64,000 nucleotides of DNA from Pontibacter sp. Tf4 (lineage in GTDB: Bacteria; Bacteroidota; Bacteroidia; Cytophagales; Hymenobacteraceae): assembly GCF_014212495.1 (NCBI RefSeq), contig NZ_JACKZC010000002.1, forward strand, positions 310,001-374,000, in the 5' to 3' direction. Below the pieces are notes generated by a model, which did no database searches, was not told where the DNA came from, and worked only from the letters and a program-made list of their open reading frames with translations. This document shows positions 34,443 to 43,178 of the stretch, one piece after another (the stretch's first letter is position 1; every line of letters starts with the position of its first letter). The translations under genes and the position numbers were made by a program.

Positions 34443-35489
34443 TCAGTAAGTAAATTTCCCTAAAGGCAACTTACCAAGCAAATAAGCCATAGCGCTTGCC
34501 ATACAAAAGCAAAGTACCGCTGCTATGGGTATACCAATCACGGGCACTTCAAAATTCAGGGATATTCCCATTCTGGCTACCAGTATATGGTCTATTACCA
34601 GCGGGTGCATCAAAAATACAGCAAAAGTAAATTTACTCAATCTTGTAATGACTTTTATAACAGACGCTGAAAAATAGCGGATAACCCTGAAAGCAATGAA
34701 CCAGATGCCAATAGATCTGAATATGATCTGCAGCCCGACACTCTCGTAGAACAGCTCGCCTTCGGTGCCGACCGTAACTGCATAACAATAAGCGCCGGCC
34801 AGCGTACCTATAAAACCAATTACAATAAACAGCAGGCTTACCGTTCTTTTGCCGAGCCAATCGTGCTCCTTAACTGTTGTGAGCAGATATCCCAGCACCA
34901 CATACTCTACATAAATGATGTACCGCAGCACTGTTTCAGCGGCAGGTGCCAACAGCTGCACCCCATACCAGCCTATACTGGTCAGGCATATTAGTAATAT
35001 TGCTCCGCTGGCTGTGAGGCCGCTTTTCTGCAGTATTATTCTGAGAAGGGGCATACAACTATAGATTCCGATGATCAGGTACACATACCAGAAGTAGCCG
35101 GTTGCTCCCTTAAGTAATCCTATACTATAGTCTGCGAAGGTGATGTCAGCCAGTTTGTGACGGGCAACTATAAAAACGAGCGTCCAGAATGCGAAAGGAA
35201 AGAAAACACGCAGTACCCTATTTTTGATGAAGGTAAGCCCCGTGGCCTTGGGCAATAATAACGCTCCGGAAAGCATCAGAAAAAGCGGTACACCGGACCT
35301 GAAAAGTGCTTCGTACACATTGCCCGACCACCATAGCAAAGTATCCGGGGCATTGCTTCTTACTACCGGAGTAGCTACATGTACTACTATAACAGAAAAA
35401 GCAGCAAATACACGAATGAGATCAAATGCGGCTACACGCTTAGTTGCAGCCGTATTTGCATCTATAGTTGTACCCAGCACCGGCTGCAT
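34443..35489 (-). CDS. Acyltransferase-3 family membrane protein
   Basis: A 348-residue polytopic protein with about ten hydrophobic segments. The N-terminal FDLIRVFAAFSVIVVHVATPV has the conserved Arg and His of the acyltransferase-3 family, and RSGVPLFLMLSGALLLP is a second conserved patch. Members O-acetylate cell-envelope glycans such as O-antigen. It begins 9 bp after the ispG stop on the same strand, so the two may be co-transcribed, although no functional link is evident. Confidence 0.88.
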   Translation of the reverse strand: MQPVLGTTIDANTAATKRVAAFDLIRVFAAFSVIVVHVATPVVRSNAPDTLLWWSGNVYEALFRSGVPLFLMLSGALLLPKATGLTFIKNRVLRVFFPFAFWTLVFIVARHKLADITFADYSIGLLKGATGYFWYVYLIIGIYSCMPLLRIILQKSGLTASGAILLICLTSIGWYGVQLLAPAAETVLRYIIYVEYVVLGYLLTTVKEHDWLGKRTVSLLFIVIGFIGTLAGAYCYAVTVGTEGELFYESVGLQIIFRSIGIWFIAFRVIRYFSASVIKVITRLSKFTFAVFLMHPLVIDHILVARMGISLNFEVPVIGIPIAAVLCFCMASAMAYLLGKLPLGKFTY

Positions 35490-35498
35490 AAAGCAGGC

Positions 35499-37502
35499 TT
35501 ACGCTTCCAGGTTTACAGGTTCAATCCAGCGGTCGTCTTCGCGTATCAGTTCTATTAGTTCATCAACGGCGCGGTCGGCAGGCACTGATTTTTTGATGAC
35601 TGTCTGACCGCGGTACAGGGCTATTTTGTCTTTTCCGACACCAACATAGCCATAGTCTGCATCAGCCATCTCGCCGGGCCCGTTTACAATGCAGCCCATA
35701 ATGCCAATCTTTACGCCTTTCAGGTGGTCTGTGCGCTTACGGATCATGGCAGTGGTTTCCTGCAGGTCGAACAGGGTACGGCCGCAGCTCGGGCAGCTAA
35801 TGTATTCTGTTTTGCTCATGCGCGTACGGGCCGCCTGCAGTATGCCGAAGCTCAGTTTATTCAGCGTATCTATCGTTTGCAGCTCAGCAGATTTTTCTTG
35901 TTCCGGCAGTAATTCTGTACTCAGAAGCACGCCGTCTCCTAAACCGTCGATCAGCAGGCCACCTATATCTGTTGAGGCGTATAGTTGAATCTGGTCTGCT
36001 GTGAGCTCGCCATAAGCACGTTTAATGATACACGGTACCTGAATCCCATTGTTCATCAGCCTGAAAAAGCACTTGCGCAGCTCCGGCATGGCGTGTTCGT
36101 TGGTAGTATGCAGCATTAGTACAGCAGCACCATCGGTCTTCACCTGTTCTATAAATTCTGCTGTGAGATCGTGAATGGTAGCAAGTATAAAGTTAAGTTT
36201 GGCGTCGCGCTCTGAATTAGCCAGGTACTCTGTAGCCGTTAGCAACGGGTGTCGGTGCTCGCTCCTCTCCGACTGCAGCCACGAACTATAGTTTACGATC
36301 TCTTTCAGGCCATTTGGCAACATGAACGAGATCGGATTATCGCCGGTATAGATATAGTCTGCACCCTGGTCGTTCATGTTAAACTTATCAAGCAACATGG
36401 AATACAGGTGTCCCACACATTTCAGATCGGCGTACTGCACATCGGTCAGACGGCTCAGGTCAGCTATAACACGGGGTACATTCTGCGCACCGATATTTTC
36501 AACTTCAATGGTTTCCCGGCGGTGGTACTGGAACGGATCTATCGGAACATTACAGATCGGCTTGATCGGGTCAGCTTTTTCGGCACGGTGCGTATAGCGG
36601 TCAATCAGGGCCTGCGCAACAGGGGCTTCGGCTTCCGGCGCTTCTGTCAACGACACACGTACCGTATCGCCCAGCCCGTCTTCCAGCAAGGTACCAATCC
36701 CGACTGCGGATTTGATACGTCCATCCTCAGCTTCGCCGGCTTCGGTTACGCCCAGGTGCAGCGGGTAAGGCTGTAGCCCTTCTTCATCGAGCTTCTGTAC
36801 CAGCAAACGATACGCCTGTACCATTACCTGCGTGTTCGATGCCTTCATCGAGATGACGATGTCATAATATTCTTCGGCCTCGCAGATGCGGATAAACTCC
36901 AGTGCACTCTCCACCATACCCAGCGGCGTATCGCCATAACGGCTCAGAATACGGTCTGAAAGTGAACCGTGGTTGGTACCAATACGCATAGCAGTACCGT
37001 GTTCTTTGCAGATGCGCACCAGCGGTACAAATCGCTCGCGAATACGGTTCAGTTCAGCCTTGTAGGTTTCGTCGTTATACTCTATAACTTCAAATTTCTT
37101 CTTATCAGCATAGTTGCCCGGGTTCACACGTACTTTCTCTACAATACGCGCCGCCACTTCGGCAGCATTCGGGGTAAAATGGATGTCCGCAACAAGAGGT
37201 ACATTGTAGCCGCGTCTGCGTAATTCCTCTTTGATGTTTTTCAGGTTTTCAGCTTCCTTAATACTTGGCGCCGTAATGCGTATGTACTCGCACCCCGCCT
37301 CAATCATCCGGATACACTGTTCTACAGAGCCAACTGTGTCCATGGTATCTACCGTGGTCATCGACTGCACCCTGATCGGGTAATCGCCGCCCATCGGTAT
37401 GCCACCAATGTTGACTACACGTGTTTTCCGGCGCTTATATTCTGTCAGGCTCGGGCTATAGTTCTTGTTCATCTGATCGATCTGGCAATTCATCTCACTC
37501 AT
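35499..37502 (-). CDS. ispG: 4-hydroxy-3-methylbut-2-enyl-diphosphate synthase, long form
   Basis: IspG (GcpE) reduces MEcPP to HMBPP in the methylerythritol phosphate pathway. This is the long form with a TIM-barrel start (VNIGGIPMGGDYPIRVQSM), a large middle insert (about residues 290-530) and the 4Fe-4S domain with CPSCGRTLFDL and GCIVNGPGEMADADYGYVG. The long form occurs in Bacteroidetes, Chlamydiae and plants. I chose ATG 37502 (MSEMNCQ...); a GTG at 37541 adds 13 residues and further ATGs lie downstream. The acyltransferase follows 9 bp later. Confidence 0.95.
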   Translation of the reverse strand: MSEMNCQIDQMNKNYSPSLTEYKRRKTRVVNIGGIPMGGDYPIRVQSMTTVDTMDTVGSVEQCIRMIEAGCEYIRITAPSIKEAENLKNIKEELRRRGYNVPLVADIHFTPNAAEVAARIVEKVRVNPGNYADKKKFEVIEYNDETYKAELNRIRERFVPLVRICKEHGTAMRIGTNHGSLSDRILSRYGDTPLGMVESALEFIRICEAEEYYDIVISMKASNTQVMVQAYRLLVQKLDEEGLQPYPLHLGVTEAGEAEDGRIKSAVGIGTLLEDGLGDTVRVSLTEAPEAEAPVAQALIDRYTHRAEKADPIKPICNVPIDPFQYHRRETIEVENIGAQNVPRVIADLSRLTDVQYADLKCVGHLYSMLLDKFNMNDQGADYIYTGDNPISFMLPNGLKEIVNYSSWLQSERSEHRHPLLTATEYLANSERDAKLNFILATIHDLTAEFIEQVKTDGAAVLMLHTTNEHAMPELRKCFFRLMNNGIQVPCIIKRAYGELTADQIQLYASTDIGGLLIDGLGDGVLLSTELLPEQEKSAELQTIDTLNKLSFGILQAARTRMSKTEYISCPSCGRTLFDLQETTAMIRKRTDHLKGVKIGIMGCIVNGPGEMADADYGYVGVGKDKIALYRGQTVIKKSVPADRAVDELIELIREDDRWIEPVNLEA

Positions 37503-37621
37503 AACTAAAGTTATGTCTGCTTTGTTCAAAGGGTACTTCACGTAAAATTAGCTTTTATTCGGGACAAGTAAACGCGCCATAGTTTTAAAAATACGTATAC
37601 CTGTATATATGGAGTAAAATC

Positions 37622-37993
37622 ATGATACACATGGGCGCTTTTTTACCCGGCAATACCCAGCAGCAACTACGGGGGCTGTTACAATGGGAAAAGGTTCGGC
37701 ACGACCAGCTCAGCCAGGCTATTCTGGTCACGAAAGATGCTGTGCTGGGTTACCTGAAACGCCAGCTCGAAAAAGGCAATTACAGTGCGGTGCTCGATGT
37801 GCTGGAAGGGAAACCCATGACCGTCTCCGGAAAGCTGCTCCTCCACGATCTCCAGGACCGAATCGCTACTAACCTGATTCTGCAACTACACATCCGTAAA
37901 GTACTGGCCATCAGCATGGCTATTATTATTCTCCCACTGATACTCGCTAAACTCAGCAACCTGGTGATAGATAAATTCAGGGATAATGGATAA
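37622..37993 (+). CDS. Hypothetical protein with C-terminal membrane helix
   Basis: A 123-residue protein I do not recognise. Residues 15-85 are helical and charged, and residues about 93-112 (VLAISMAIIILPLILAKL) form one hydrophobic segment near the C-terminus. It could be tail-anchored. Divergent from ispG with a 120-bp spacer. A start at the second Met (MGAFLPGN) would also be plausible. Confidence 0.55.
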   Translation: MIHMGAFLPGNTQQQLRGLLQWEKVRHDQLSQAILVTKDAVLGYLKRQLEKGNYSAVLDVLEGKPMTVSGKLLLHDLQDRIATNLILQLHIRKVLAISMAIIILPLILAKLSNLVIDKFRDNG

Positions 37994-38045
37994 GGTTGGT
38001 CGTTTGTTTAGTCACTTAGCTGTAGTTATGGAAAACACGCCCCTT

Positions 38046-38151
38046 CCCCTCTCAAGAGGGGATTTTCTGCTATAATTATAGTTGAAGCTATAGTTCTATA
38101 GTTGGTGGAATCAAACCACCCCTGCCCCTCCTTATCCAAGGAGGGGAACTC
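38046..38151. repeat. G/C-block hairpins in the second repeat region
   Basis: CCCCTCTC-AA-GAGGGG (near 38046-38064) and CCCCTCCTT-ATCC-AAGGAGGGG (near 38128-38150) are compact hairpins in the 758-bp spacer 37994-38751. Two CTATAGTT motifs lie between them (38098-38112 region). No gene is supported in this spacer. Confidence 0.55.
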
Positions 38152-38197
38152 TGATACCACTATAGTTTGACTATAGTTTTATAGTTAAAGCCCACGT

Positions 38198-38530
38198 GCA
38201 GGCAGGCGCAGCCTGACACAAGGAATTACAACCACGAGAAAAACCGATCTGCTTCAACCAAGAGACATAAAGCAAACTATAGCTAAGGCATCAACTATCG
38301 AATGTGATTTCAGTCTTTGGGTTGAGCGCCTTTGACTTGTTGCGGTGCCGATAGGCAATCCGAGGTACGAGGATAGGAAGAAGGCAGCAGCGCGATGCCC
38401 GAAGACGGGGCCTCCCGGCCCGGGAGGGAGCCAAGCAAGCTATAGCACGGTAGGTAAGTAGAGCTCCCAGGAATGAAAGTGGCTATGAAAGAAACGGCTT
38501 GTTTCAAGTAGTAGGCAAAGTAAACTATAG
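38198..38530 (-). repeat. 333-bp dispersed repeat, copy 2 (inverted)
   Basis: This is the reverse complement of 25908-26240 at identical length with no gap. Its core is 38295-38434. An 80-codon frame (38310-38552, minus) runs through most of it; its last 40 codons give nearly the same peptide as a frame in copy 1. Confidence 0.9.
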
Positions 38531-38561
38531 AACGATAGACCTTGAGCTTCAACTAGAATCC

Positions 38562-38591
38562 GAGATAGATTTCTCACTTTGTTCGAAATGA
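38562..38591 (-). repeat. Short dispersed repeat, second copy
   Basis: Reverse complement of 25821-25850 (TCATTTCGA...GAGAAATCTATCTC), adjoining the large repeat as in copy 1. Confidence 0.65.
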
Positions 38592-38702
38592 AAAAAGTTG
38601 AAATGAACTTTAGGATAAAAGAGATCCCTCGCTACTATGCTGGCTCCTTTCAACTCGCATCTCAAGAATACTCTGAACGACAACAGCCAACTATAAAATA
38701 AA

Positions 38703-38730
38703 AAAAGGACGTTCTTACGAACGCCCCTTT
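38703..38730 (-). terminator. Terminator of the type III glutamine synthetase gene
   Basis: AAAGG-AC-GTTC and GAAC-GC-CCTTT form an interrupted stem with a 4-nt loop, followed on the minus strand by a T-run, 22 bp past the stop. Confidence 0.7.
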
Positions 38731-38751
38731 CCAAGATAAAACTCAATATTT

Positions 38752-40944
38752 TTAGTTACGGAACATCAGTTCACGATATTTCACTAACGGCCAGTCTTCG
38801 TCATCCACCATGAGTTCCAGTTTATCAACGCTGGTGCGGATAGCATCAAAATAACTGAAGATCTGCTCGCGGTACATGATGGCTTTCTCACGCACATCAT
38901 CCAGCTGATTTGCTACCTTACGCGCTTTGATCATATCTACCACATTGCGCTGTATTGTCGAAATATGGCGGGAAATACGCTTGATGCTTTCCAGGGTAGT
39001 TTCCATGTACTCGTCTTCCAGGCCAAGGTCTTTCAGGCCACGGATGTTCTGGATAAGCTTATTCTGATAAGCTACAGCCGTCGGGATAACGTGGTTCATG
39101 GCCAGGTCACCCATCACACGCGACTCGATCTGTATCTTTTTGATGTAGTCTTCCAGCAGGATCTCGTGGCGGGCTTCCACTTCTTTTTCAGTGAAAATGC
39201 CGTGTTTCGAGAACAGCTCTTTTACTTCATCGCGGTGGTAAACATCCAGAGCCAGCGGTGTCGATTTAATGTTAGACAGACCACGGCGTTCGGCTTCCTC
39301 TTCCCATTCTTTGGAGTAACCATTTCCTTCGAAACGGATCGCTTTAGAGGCTACCACGTACTCGCGTAGTACCTGAATAATCGCCAGCTCCTTTTTCATA
39401 CCTTTCTGCTCGATCAGCTCATCCACCACTTTGCGGAACTCTATCAGTTGGTCGGCAACAATTGTATTCAGGACGGTAACTGCTGAAGAACTGTTAGCAG
39501 ATGAACCAACAGCGCGGAACTCAAATTTATTACCGGTAAAGGCGAACGGAGATGTACGGTTGCGGTCAGTGTTATCGCGGAGTACTTCCGGAATGCGGTC
39601 GATGCGCAGTTTCAGGTACATGTTGTCTCCTTTTTCGATCGGCACTTTAGAGGTGCGCTCCAGTTCATCTAACACTGCAGACAGTTGCTGGCCCACAAAA
39701 ACCGACATAATAGCCGGTGGTGCTTCGTTGGCACCCAGGCGGTGGTCGTTGCTGGCAGAGGCAATGCTGGCGCGCAGCAGATCGGCGTGCTTGTAAACAG
39801 CCATTACCGTGTTAATGAAAAAGGTAAGGAACTGCAGGTTTTCTTTTGGTTTCTTGCCCGGGCTCAGCAGGTTTACACCAGTATTGGTGCTCAGGGCCCA
39901 GTTGTTGTGTTTGCCGCTGCCGTTTACGCCTTTGTAAGGTTTTTCGTGCAGCAATACTTTAAAATTATGACGCTCTGCCACGCGGCCCATAATGTCCATC
40001 AGCAGTTGGTTGTGGTCTACGGCCAGGTTGGCATCTTCGTAGGTAGGGGCACACTCAAACTGGTTTGGCGCTACTTCGTTGTGACGGGTGCGCAGCGGTA
40101 TACCCAGCTTCCAGGCCGACTTTTCGAAATCAACCATAAACGCATGCACACGGCTTGGGATAGAACCAAAATAATGATCTTCCAGCTGCTGGCCTTTGGC
40201 GGGGGCATGACCAAACAAGGTGCGGCCAGTCAGTACTAAGTCCGGGCGGGCTTCGTACAGGGCGCGGTCTACCAGAAAATACTCCTGTTCTATACCAAGT
40301 GTGGTGTTCACTTTGGCAACATCCTTATCAAAATACTGGCAAACAGGCAGCGCGGCATCCGCCAGCAGGTTCAGCGACTTCAGCAACGGCGTTTTATAGT
40401 CCAGGGCTTCGCCGGTGTATGACACAAATATAGTTGGGATACAAAGCGTTTTGGTGCCGGCATTTTCGATCAGGAAAGCCGGAGAAGACGGATCCCAGGC
40501 ACTATAGCCACGGGCTTCGAAGGTATTACGGATACCGCCGCTTGGGAACGACGAAGCATCCGGTTCCTGCTGCACCAACGCACTGCCTTTAAAGCTTTCA
40601 ATGGCTTCTCCATCAGAGGTCAGGTCAAAAAAGGAGTCGTGCTTTTCGGCGGTAGAGCCGGTCAGGGGCTGGAACCAGTGAGTATAGTGGGTAGCTCCCT
40701 TGCTCATGGCCCAGGTCTTCATGGCAGCAGCAACAGCATCAGCCAGGTTGCGGTCTACCTGTTCGCCGGCATCTATGGTGCGGAGCAGTCTTTTATAAAA
40801 CTCCGACGACAACGTGGCGCGCATTGCCTGCAGGCCAAAAACATTCTCACCAAAGTAGTCTGAAATAATGTGCGACGGTAAATTTACTTCACCGGGTTTA
40901 CGCTGACTCACAAGTTCGAGCGCTTTAAAACGAAGGATAGCCAT
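38752..40944 (-). CDS. glnN: Glutamine synthetase type III
   Basis: A 730-residue GSIII, the large dodecameric class common in Bacteroidetes. N-terminal FGENVFGLQAMRATL, then TGSTAEKHDSFFDL, the active-site GIEQEYFLVD, LRTRHNEVAPNQFECAPTYEDANLAVDHNQ, HEKPYKGVNGSGKHNNWAL and the C-terminal long helices. It makes glutamine from glutamate, ammonium and ATP. It is monocistronic, with a plausible promoter and terminator. No PII or other nitrogen regulator is adjacent. Confidence 0.97.
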   Translation of the reverse strand: MAILRFKALELVSQRKPGEVNLPSHIISDYFGENVFGLQAMRATLSSEFYKRLLRTIDAGEQVDRNLADAVAAAMKTWAMSKGATHYTHWFQPLTGSTAEKHDSFFDLTSDGEAIESFKGSALVQQEPDASSFPSGGIRNTFEARGYSAWDPSSPAFLIENAGTKTLCIPTIFVSYTGEALDYKTPLLKSLNLLADAALPVCQYFDKDVAKVNTTLGIEQEYFLVDRALYEARPDLVLTGRTLFGHAPAKGQQLEDHYFGSIPSRVHAFMVDFEKSAWKLGIPLRTRHNEVAPNQFECAPTYEDANLAVDHNQLLMDIMGRVAERHNFKVLLHEKPYKGVNGSGKHNNWALSTNTGVNLLSPGKKPKENLQFLTFFINTVMAVYKHADLLRASIASASNDHRLGANEAPPAIMSVFVGQQLSAVLDELERTSKVPIEKGDNMYLKLRIDRIPEVLRDNTDRNRTSPFAFTGNKFEFRAVGSSANSSSAVTVLNTIVADQLIEFRKVVDELIEQKGMKKELAIIQVLREYVVASKAIRFEGNGYSKEWEEEAERRGLSNIKSTPLALDVYHRDEVKELFSKHGIFTEKEVEARHEILLEDYIKKIQIESRVMGDLAMNHVIPTAVAYQNKLIQNIRGLKDLGLEDEYMETTLESIKRISRHISTIQRNVVDMIKARKVANQLDDVREKAIMYREQIFSYFDAIRTSVDKLELMVDDEDWPLVKYRELMFRN

Positions 40945-40976
40945 GGGTGTGGGTTGAGATGTTTTAAATGATGACG

Positions 40977-41005
40977 CAAATTTATATAGAAAATCAAAAT
41001 CACAA
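40977..41005 (-). promoter_or_regulatory. -33/-7 promoter of glnN
   Basis: On the minus strand TTG (41003-41005) is followed 18 bp later by TAAATTTG (40977-40984), an exact TAnnTTTG. The start codon is about 33 bp downstream. A CTATAG motif lies just upstream. Confidence 0.55.
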
Positions 41006-41058
41006 CTATAGGGGTCTTATTTTTTACAGGCATTTTTGGAAAAAATATGTTTCATCCA

Positions 41059-41142
41059 CAAACACCCCTGTAATTTTAAGGGGTAGCAAGAGAACACAAC
41101 TATAGTTTTATGGAATACCCCTTGTTTTTAAAGGGGTGTTTG
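41059..41142. repeat. 84-bp nested near-palindrome centred on AACTATAGTT
   Basis: Outer arms CAAACACCCCT (41059-41069) and AGGGGTGTTTG (41132-41142) are perfectly complementary. Inner arms AAGGGGTA and TACCCCTT are also complementary, and each half can fold alone as ACCCCT/AGGGGT. The palindrome AACTATAGTT (41098-41107) lies at the centre. It sits between glnN and the LtaS-like gene. Confidence 0.75.
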
Positions 41143-41202
41143 TTTTACCGGTGTCTGGAATTAACTTCTGCTTTGAGATGTTTTATCAGGCTGGTAAGTG
41201 AT

Positions 41203-41210
41203 TATCTTTG
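41203..41210 (+). promoter_or_regulatory. -7 promoter box just before the LtaS-like start
   Basis: TATCTTTG is an exact TAnnTTTG 4 bp before GTG 41215. This implies a leaderless or near-leaderless transcript, or an internal box if translation starts upstream. No good -33 element was found. Confidence 0.45.
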
Positions 41211-41214
41211 CTCC

Positions 41215-43059
41215 GTGAAAAAGCCTTTATACTTTCAACCCTTCTATTTCCTGTTCTGGGTACTGTTTTTTATAGTTTCCCGGGCAGCTTTTCTGCTCTA
41301 CCACCTCGACAATACCGCCCAGCTCAGCAGCAGCGACATTGCAGGCACCTTCTGGCATGGTTCCAAACTCGACCTGTCTTTTGCCTCTTACCTGAGCGCC
41401 ATTCCGTTTATAGTAGCATTTGTGGGTTTGTTATGGAAGAAACTGCCGGCTGCGGCCATCATTCGCTGGTATACGTTTGTACTGCTGGGCATCCTTTCGG
41501 TTATACTGGCCGCCGACCTGGAACTATACACGCACTGGGGATTCCGGATGGATGCTACTCCCCTACAATACCTGAACACACCAGCCGAAATGGCGGCTTC
41601 GGCCGGCTCGGCTCCTATCCTGCTGCTGGCTTTTGTGGCGCTGGCTTTAACAGGAGTATTTATAGTTGTATACCGGCTGTATTTTGATCTGAAGACATTC
41701 AAACAAACGCGTGTTACCTGGCTTACAGCATTTGTCGCTTTGTTTATGGTTGCCCTACTGATTCTGCCGATGCGCGGCGGTGTACAGCAGATCCCGATAA
41801 ACCAGAGCATCGCCTATTTTTCGGACAGACCGTTTACCAACCATGCCAGCCTGAATCTGCCCTGGAACATGATGCATTCGATGCTTAAGTATGGCGAGAC
41901 CAGCGAAAACCCTTACCTCTATTTACCCGCTGATTCCGCCGAACTGAAAGTGAAGCAACTATACGCAGCCGCAGCGCCGGATTCTATGCAGCAACAGGTT
42001 GTGAAGCCGGGTAAGCCAAATGTGGTGTTCATTATACTGGAGAGCTACACGGCAAAACTGGTAGAGCATTTAGGAGGCGAAAAAGGCATTACATCAAACC
42101 TGGACAGATTGGCAAAAGAAGGCATTACGTTCACAAACTTTTATGCCAGCGGCGACCGCAGCCAGAAAGGCATGGTCTCTATCCTGAGCGGTTACCCGGT
42201 GCAGCCGGCCACCTCTATTGTGAAAGTACCTAAAAAATCGGAGAAGTTGCCGCAACTGAGCCGCACGTTTGAACAACAGAACTATAGCACCAGCTTTTAT
42301 TATGGCGGTGAGCTGGAATTTGCCAACCTGAAATCTTACTTCGTAAATGGCGGTTACGATAAACTGATTGATAAATATGCTTTTCCGGAAGAGAGCTATA
42401 ACAGCAAATGGGGTGCCCACGACCACGTACTTTTCGACCGCGTGCTGCAGGACCTGAACGCTGAAAAGCAGCCATTCTTTAGTACGGTGTATACCCTGAG
42501 CAGCCACGAGCCGTTTGAAATTCCGATCAAGCCGAAATTCACCGGAGATGATGTGCCAAACAAGTTCCGCAACAGTGTATACTATACCGACTGGGCCCTT
42601 GGCCGTTTTATAGATGCAGCCAAAAAGCAGCCCTGGTGGCAAAACACGCTGGTAGTTATAGTTGCTGACCACGGCCACCCGCTACCTGCCGAAGACCCGA
42701 ACCACGTTCCAAGTAAATTTCATATTCCGTTTGTACTGACCGGTGGCGCTGTTTCGCAGCACGGACTAAGGATAGAGGCGCTTGGCTCGCAGACGGATAT
42801 AGCTGCTACGCTACTGGCACAACTGAATATGCCGCACCAGGAATACAACTGGAGCCGCAACCTGCTGACACCAACAACTCAGCCATTTGCCTTTTATGCT
42901 TTTCAGGATGGCTTCGGCTACCTGACACCTAATGGCGAAGTGACCTTTGACAATACATCGAAAAAAGTGATCACAAGAGACAAAGCTGTTACAGACGAGC
43001 AGCTGGAAGCAGGAAAAGCGTATCTGCAGTACTCGTTCACTGATTTTCTGGAAAAATAG
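41215..43059 (+). CDS. LtaS/MdoB-type sulfatase-fold phosphoglycerol transferase-like membrane protein
   Basis: Starts at GTG 41215 (MKKPLYFQPFYFLFW). An ATG at 41110 extends it by 35 residues but those codons fall in the 84-bp palindrome and before the promoter box, so I reject it. The 614-residue protein has five transmembrane helices in the first 200 residues and an extracytoplasmic sulfatase-fold domain: VVFIILESYTAKLVEHLGG, the nucleophile region SGDRSQKGMVSILSGYP (Ser/Thr site in RSQKG), FYYGGELEFANLKSYFVNGG, and the metal-binding ADHGHPLPAEDPNH. Family members transfer phosphoglycerol or phosphoethanolamine to lipids or glycans. The substrate here is unknown. Confidence 0.88.
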   Translation: MKKPLYFQPFYFLFWVLFFIVSRAAFLLYHLDNTAQLSSSDIAGTFWHGSKLDLSFASYLSAIPFIVAFVGLLWKKLPAAAIIRWYTFVLLGILSVILAADLELYTHWGFRMDATPLQYLNTPAEMAASAGSAPILLLAFVALALTGVFIVVYRLYFDLKTFKQTRVTWLTAFVALFMVALLILPMRGGVQQIPINQSIAYFSDRPFTNHASLNLPWNMMHSMLKYGETSENPYLYLPADSAELKVKQLYAAAAPDSMQQQVVKPGKPNVVFIILESYTAKLVEHLGGEKGITSNLDRLAKEGITFTNFYASGDRSQKGMVSILSGYPVQPATSIVKVPKKSEKLPQLSRTFEQQNYSTSFYYGGELEFANLKSYFVNGGYDKLIDKYAFPEESYNSKWGAHDHVLFDRVLQDLNAEKQPFFSTVYTLSSHEPFEIPIKPKFTGDDVPNKFRNSVYYTDWALGRFIDAAKKQPWWQNTLVVIVADHGHPLPAEDPNHVPSKFHIPFVLTGGAVSQHGLRIEALGSQTDIAATLLAQLNMPHQEYNWSRNLLTPTTQPFAFYAFQDGFGYLTPNGEVTFDNTSKKVITRDKAVTDEQLEAGKAYLQYSFTDFLEK

Positions 43060-43063
43060 AATT

Positions 43064-43138
43064 AATGGCTACATTGTTTAATGGCTAAATTGTTGTTTTT
43101 CAGTATTAAACAATCAATAATTTAACAATGTAGCCATT
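43064..43138. repeat. Inverted repeat of AATGGCTACATTGTT type before mtaB
   Basis: AATGGCTACATTGTT (43064-43078) and AACAATGTAGCCATT (43124-43138) are perfectly complementary over 15 bp, with quasi-repeats of GCTAAATTGTT and CCATTTAGCC between and beyond. No T-tract follows. It resembles the leuS leader repeat. Confidence 0.65.
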
Positions 43139-43161
43139 AAACCATTTAGCCTTAATTTTTG

Positions 43162-43169
43162 TACCTTTG
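43162..43169 (+). promoter_or_regulatory. -7 promoter box just before mtaB
   Basis: TACCTTTG, an exact TAnnTTTG, 9 bp before the ATG at 43179. The leader would be only a few bases. Confidence 0.5.
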
Positions 43170-43178
43170 CAACCTATT

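Noticed and set aside
41110-41214. Upstream extension of the LtaS-like gene
   Set aside because: The 35 codons lie in the 84-bp near-palindrome and before a TAnnTTTG box; the GTG at 41215 gives a normal N-terminus.
43167-43178. TTG start for mtaB
   Set aside because: The TTG lies inside the TACCTTTG box; ATG 43179 gives the conserved MKKVAFYTLGCKLN start.
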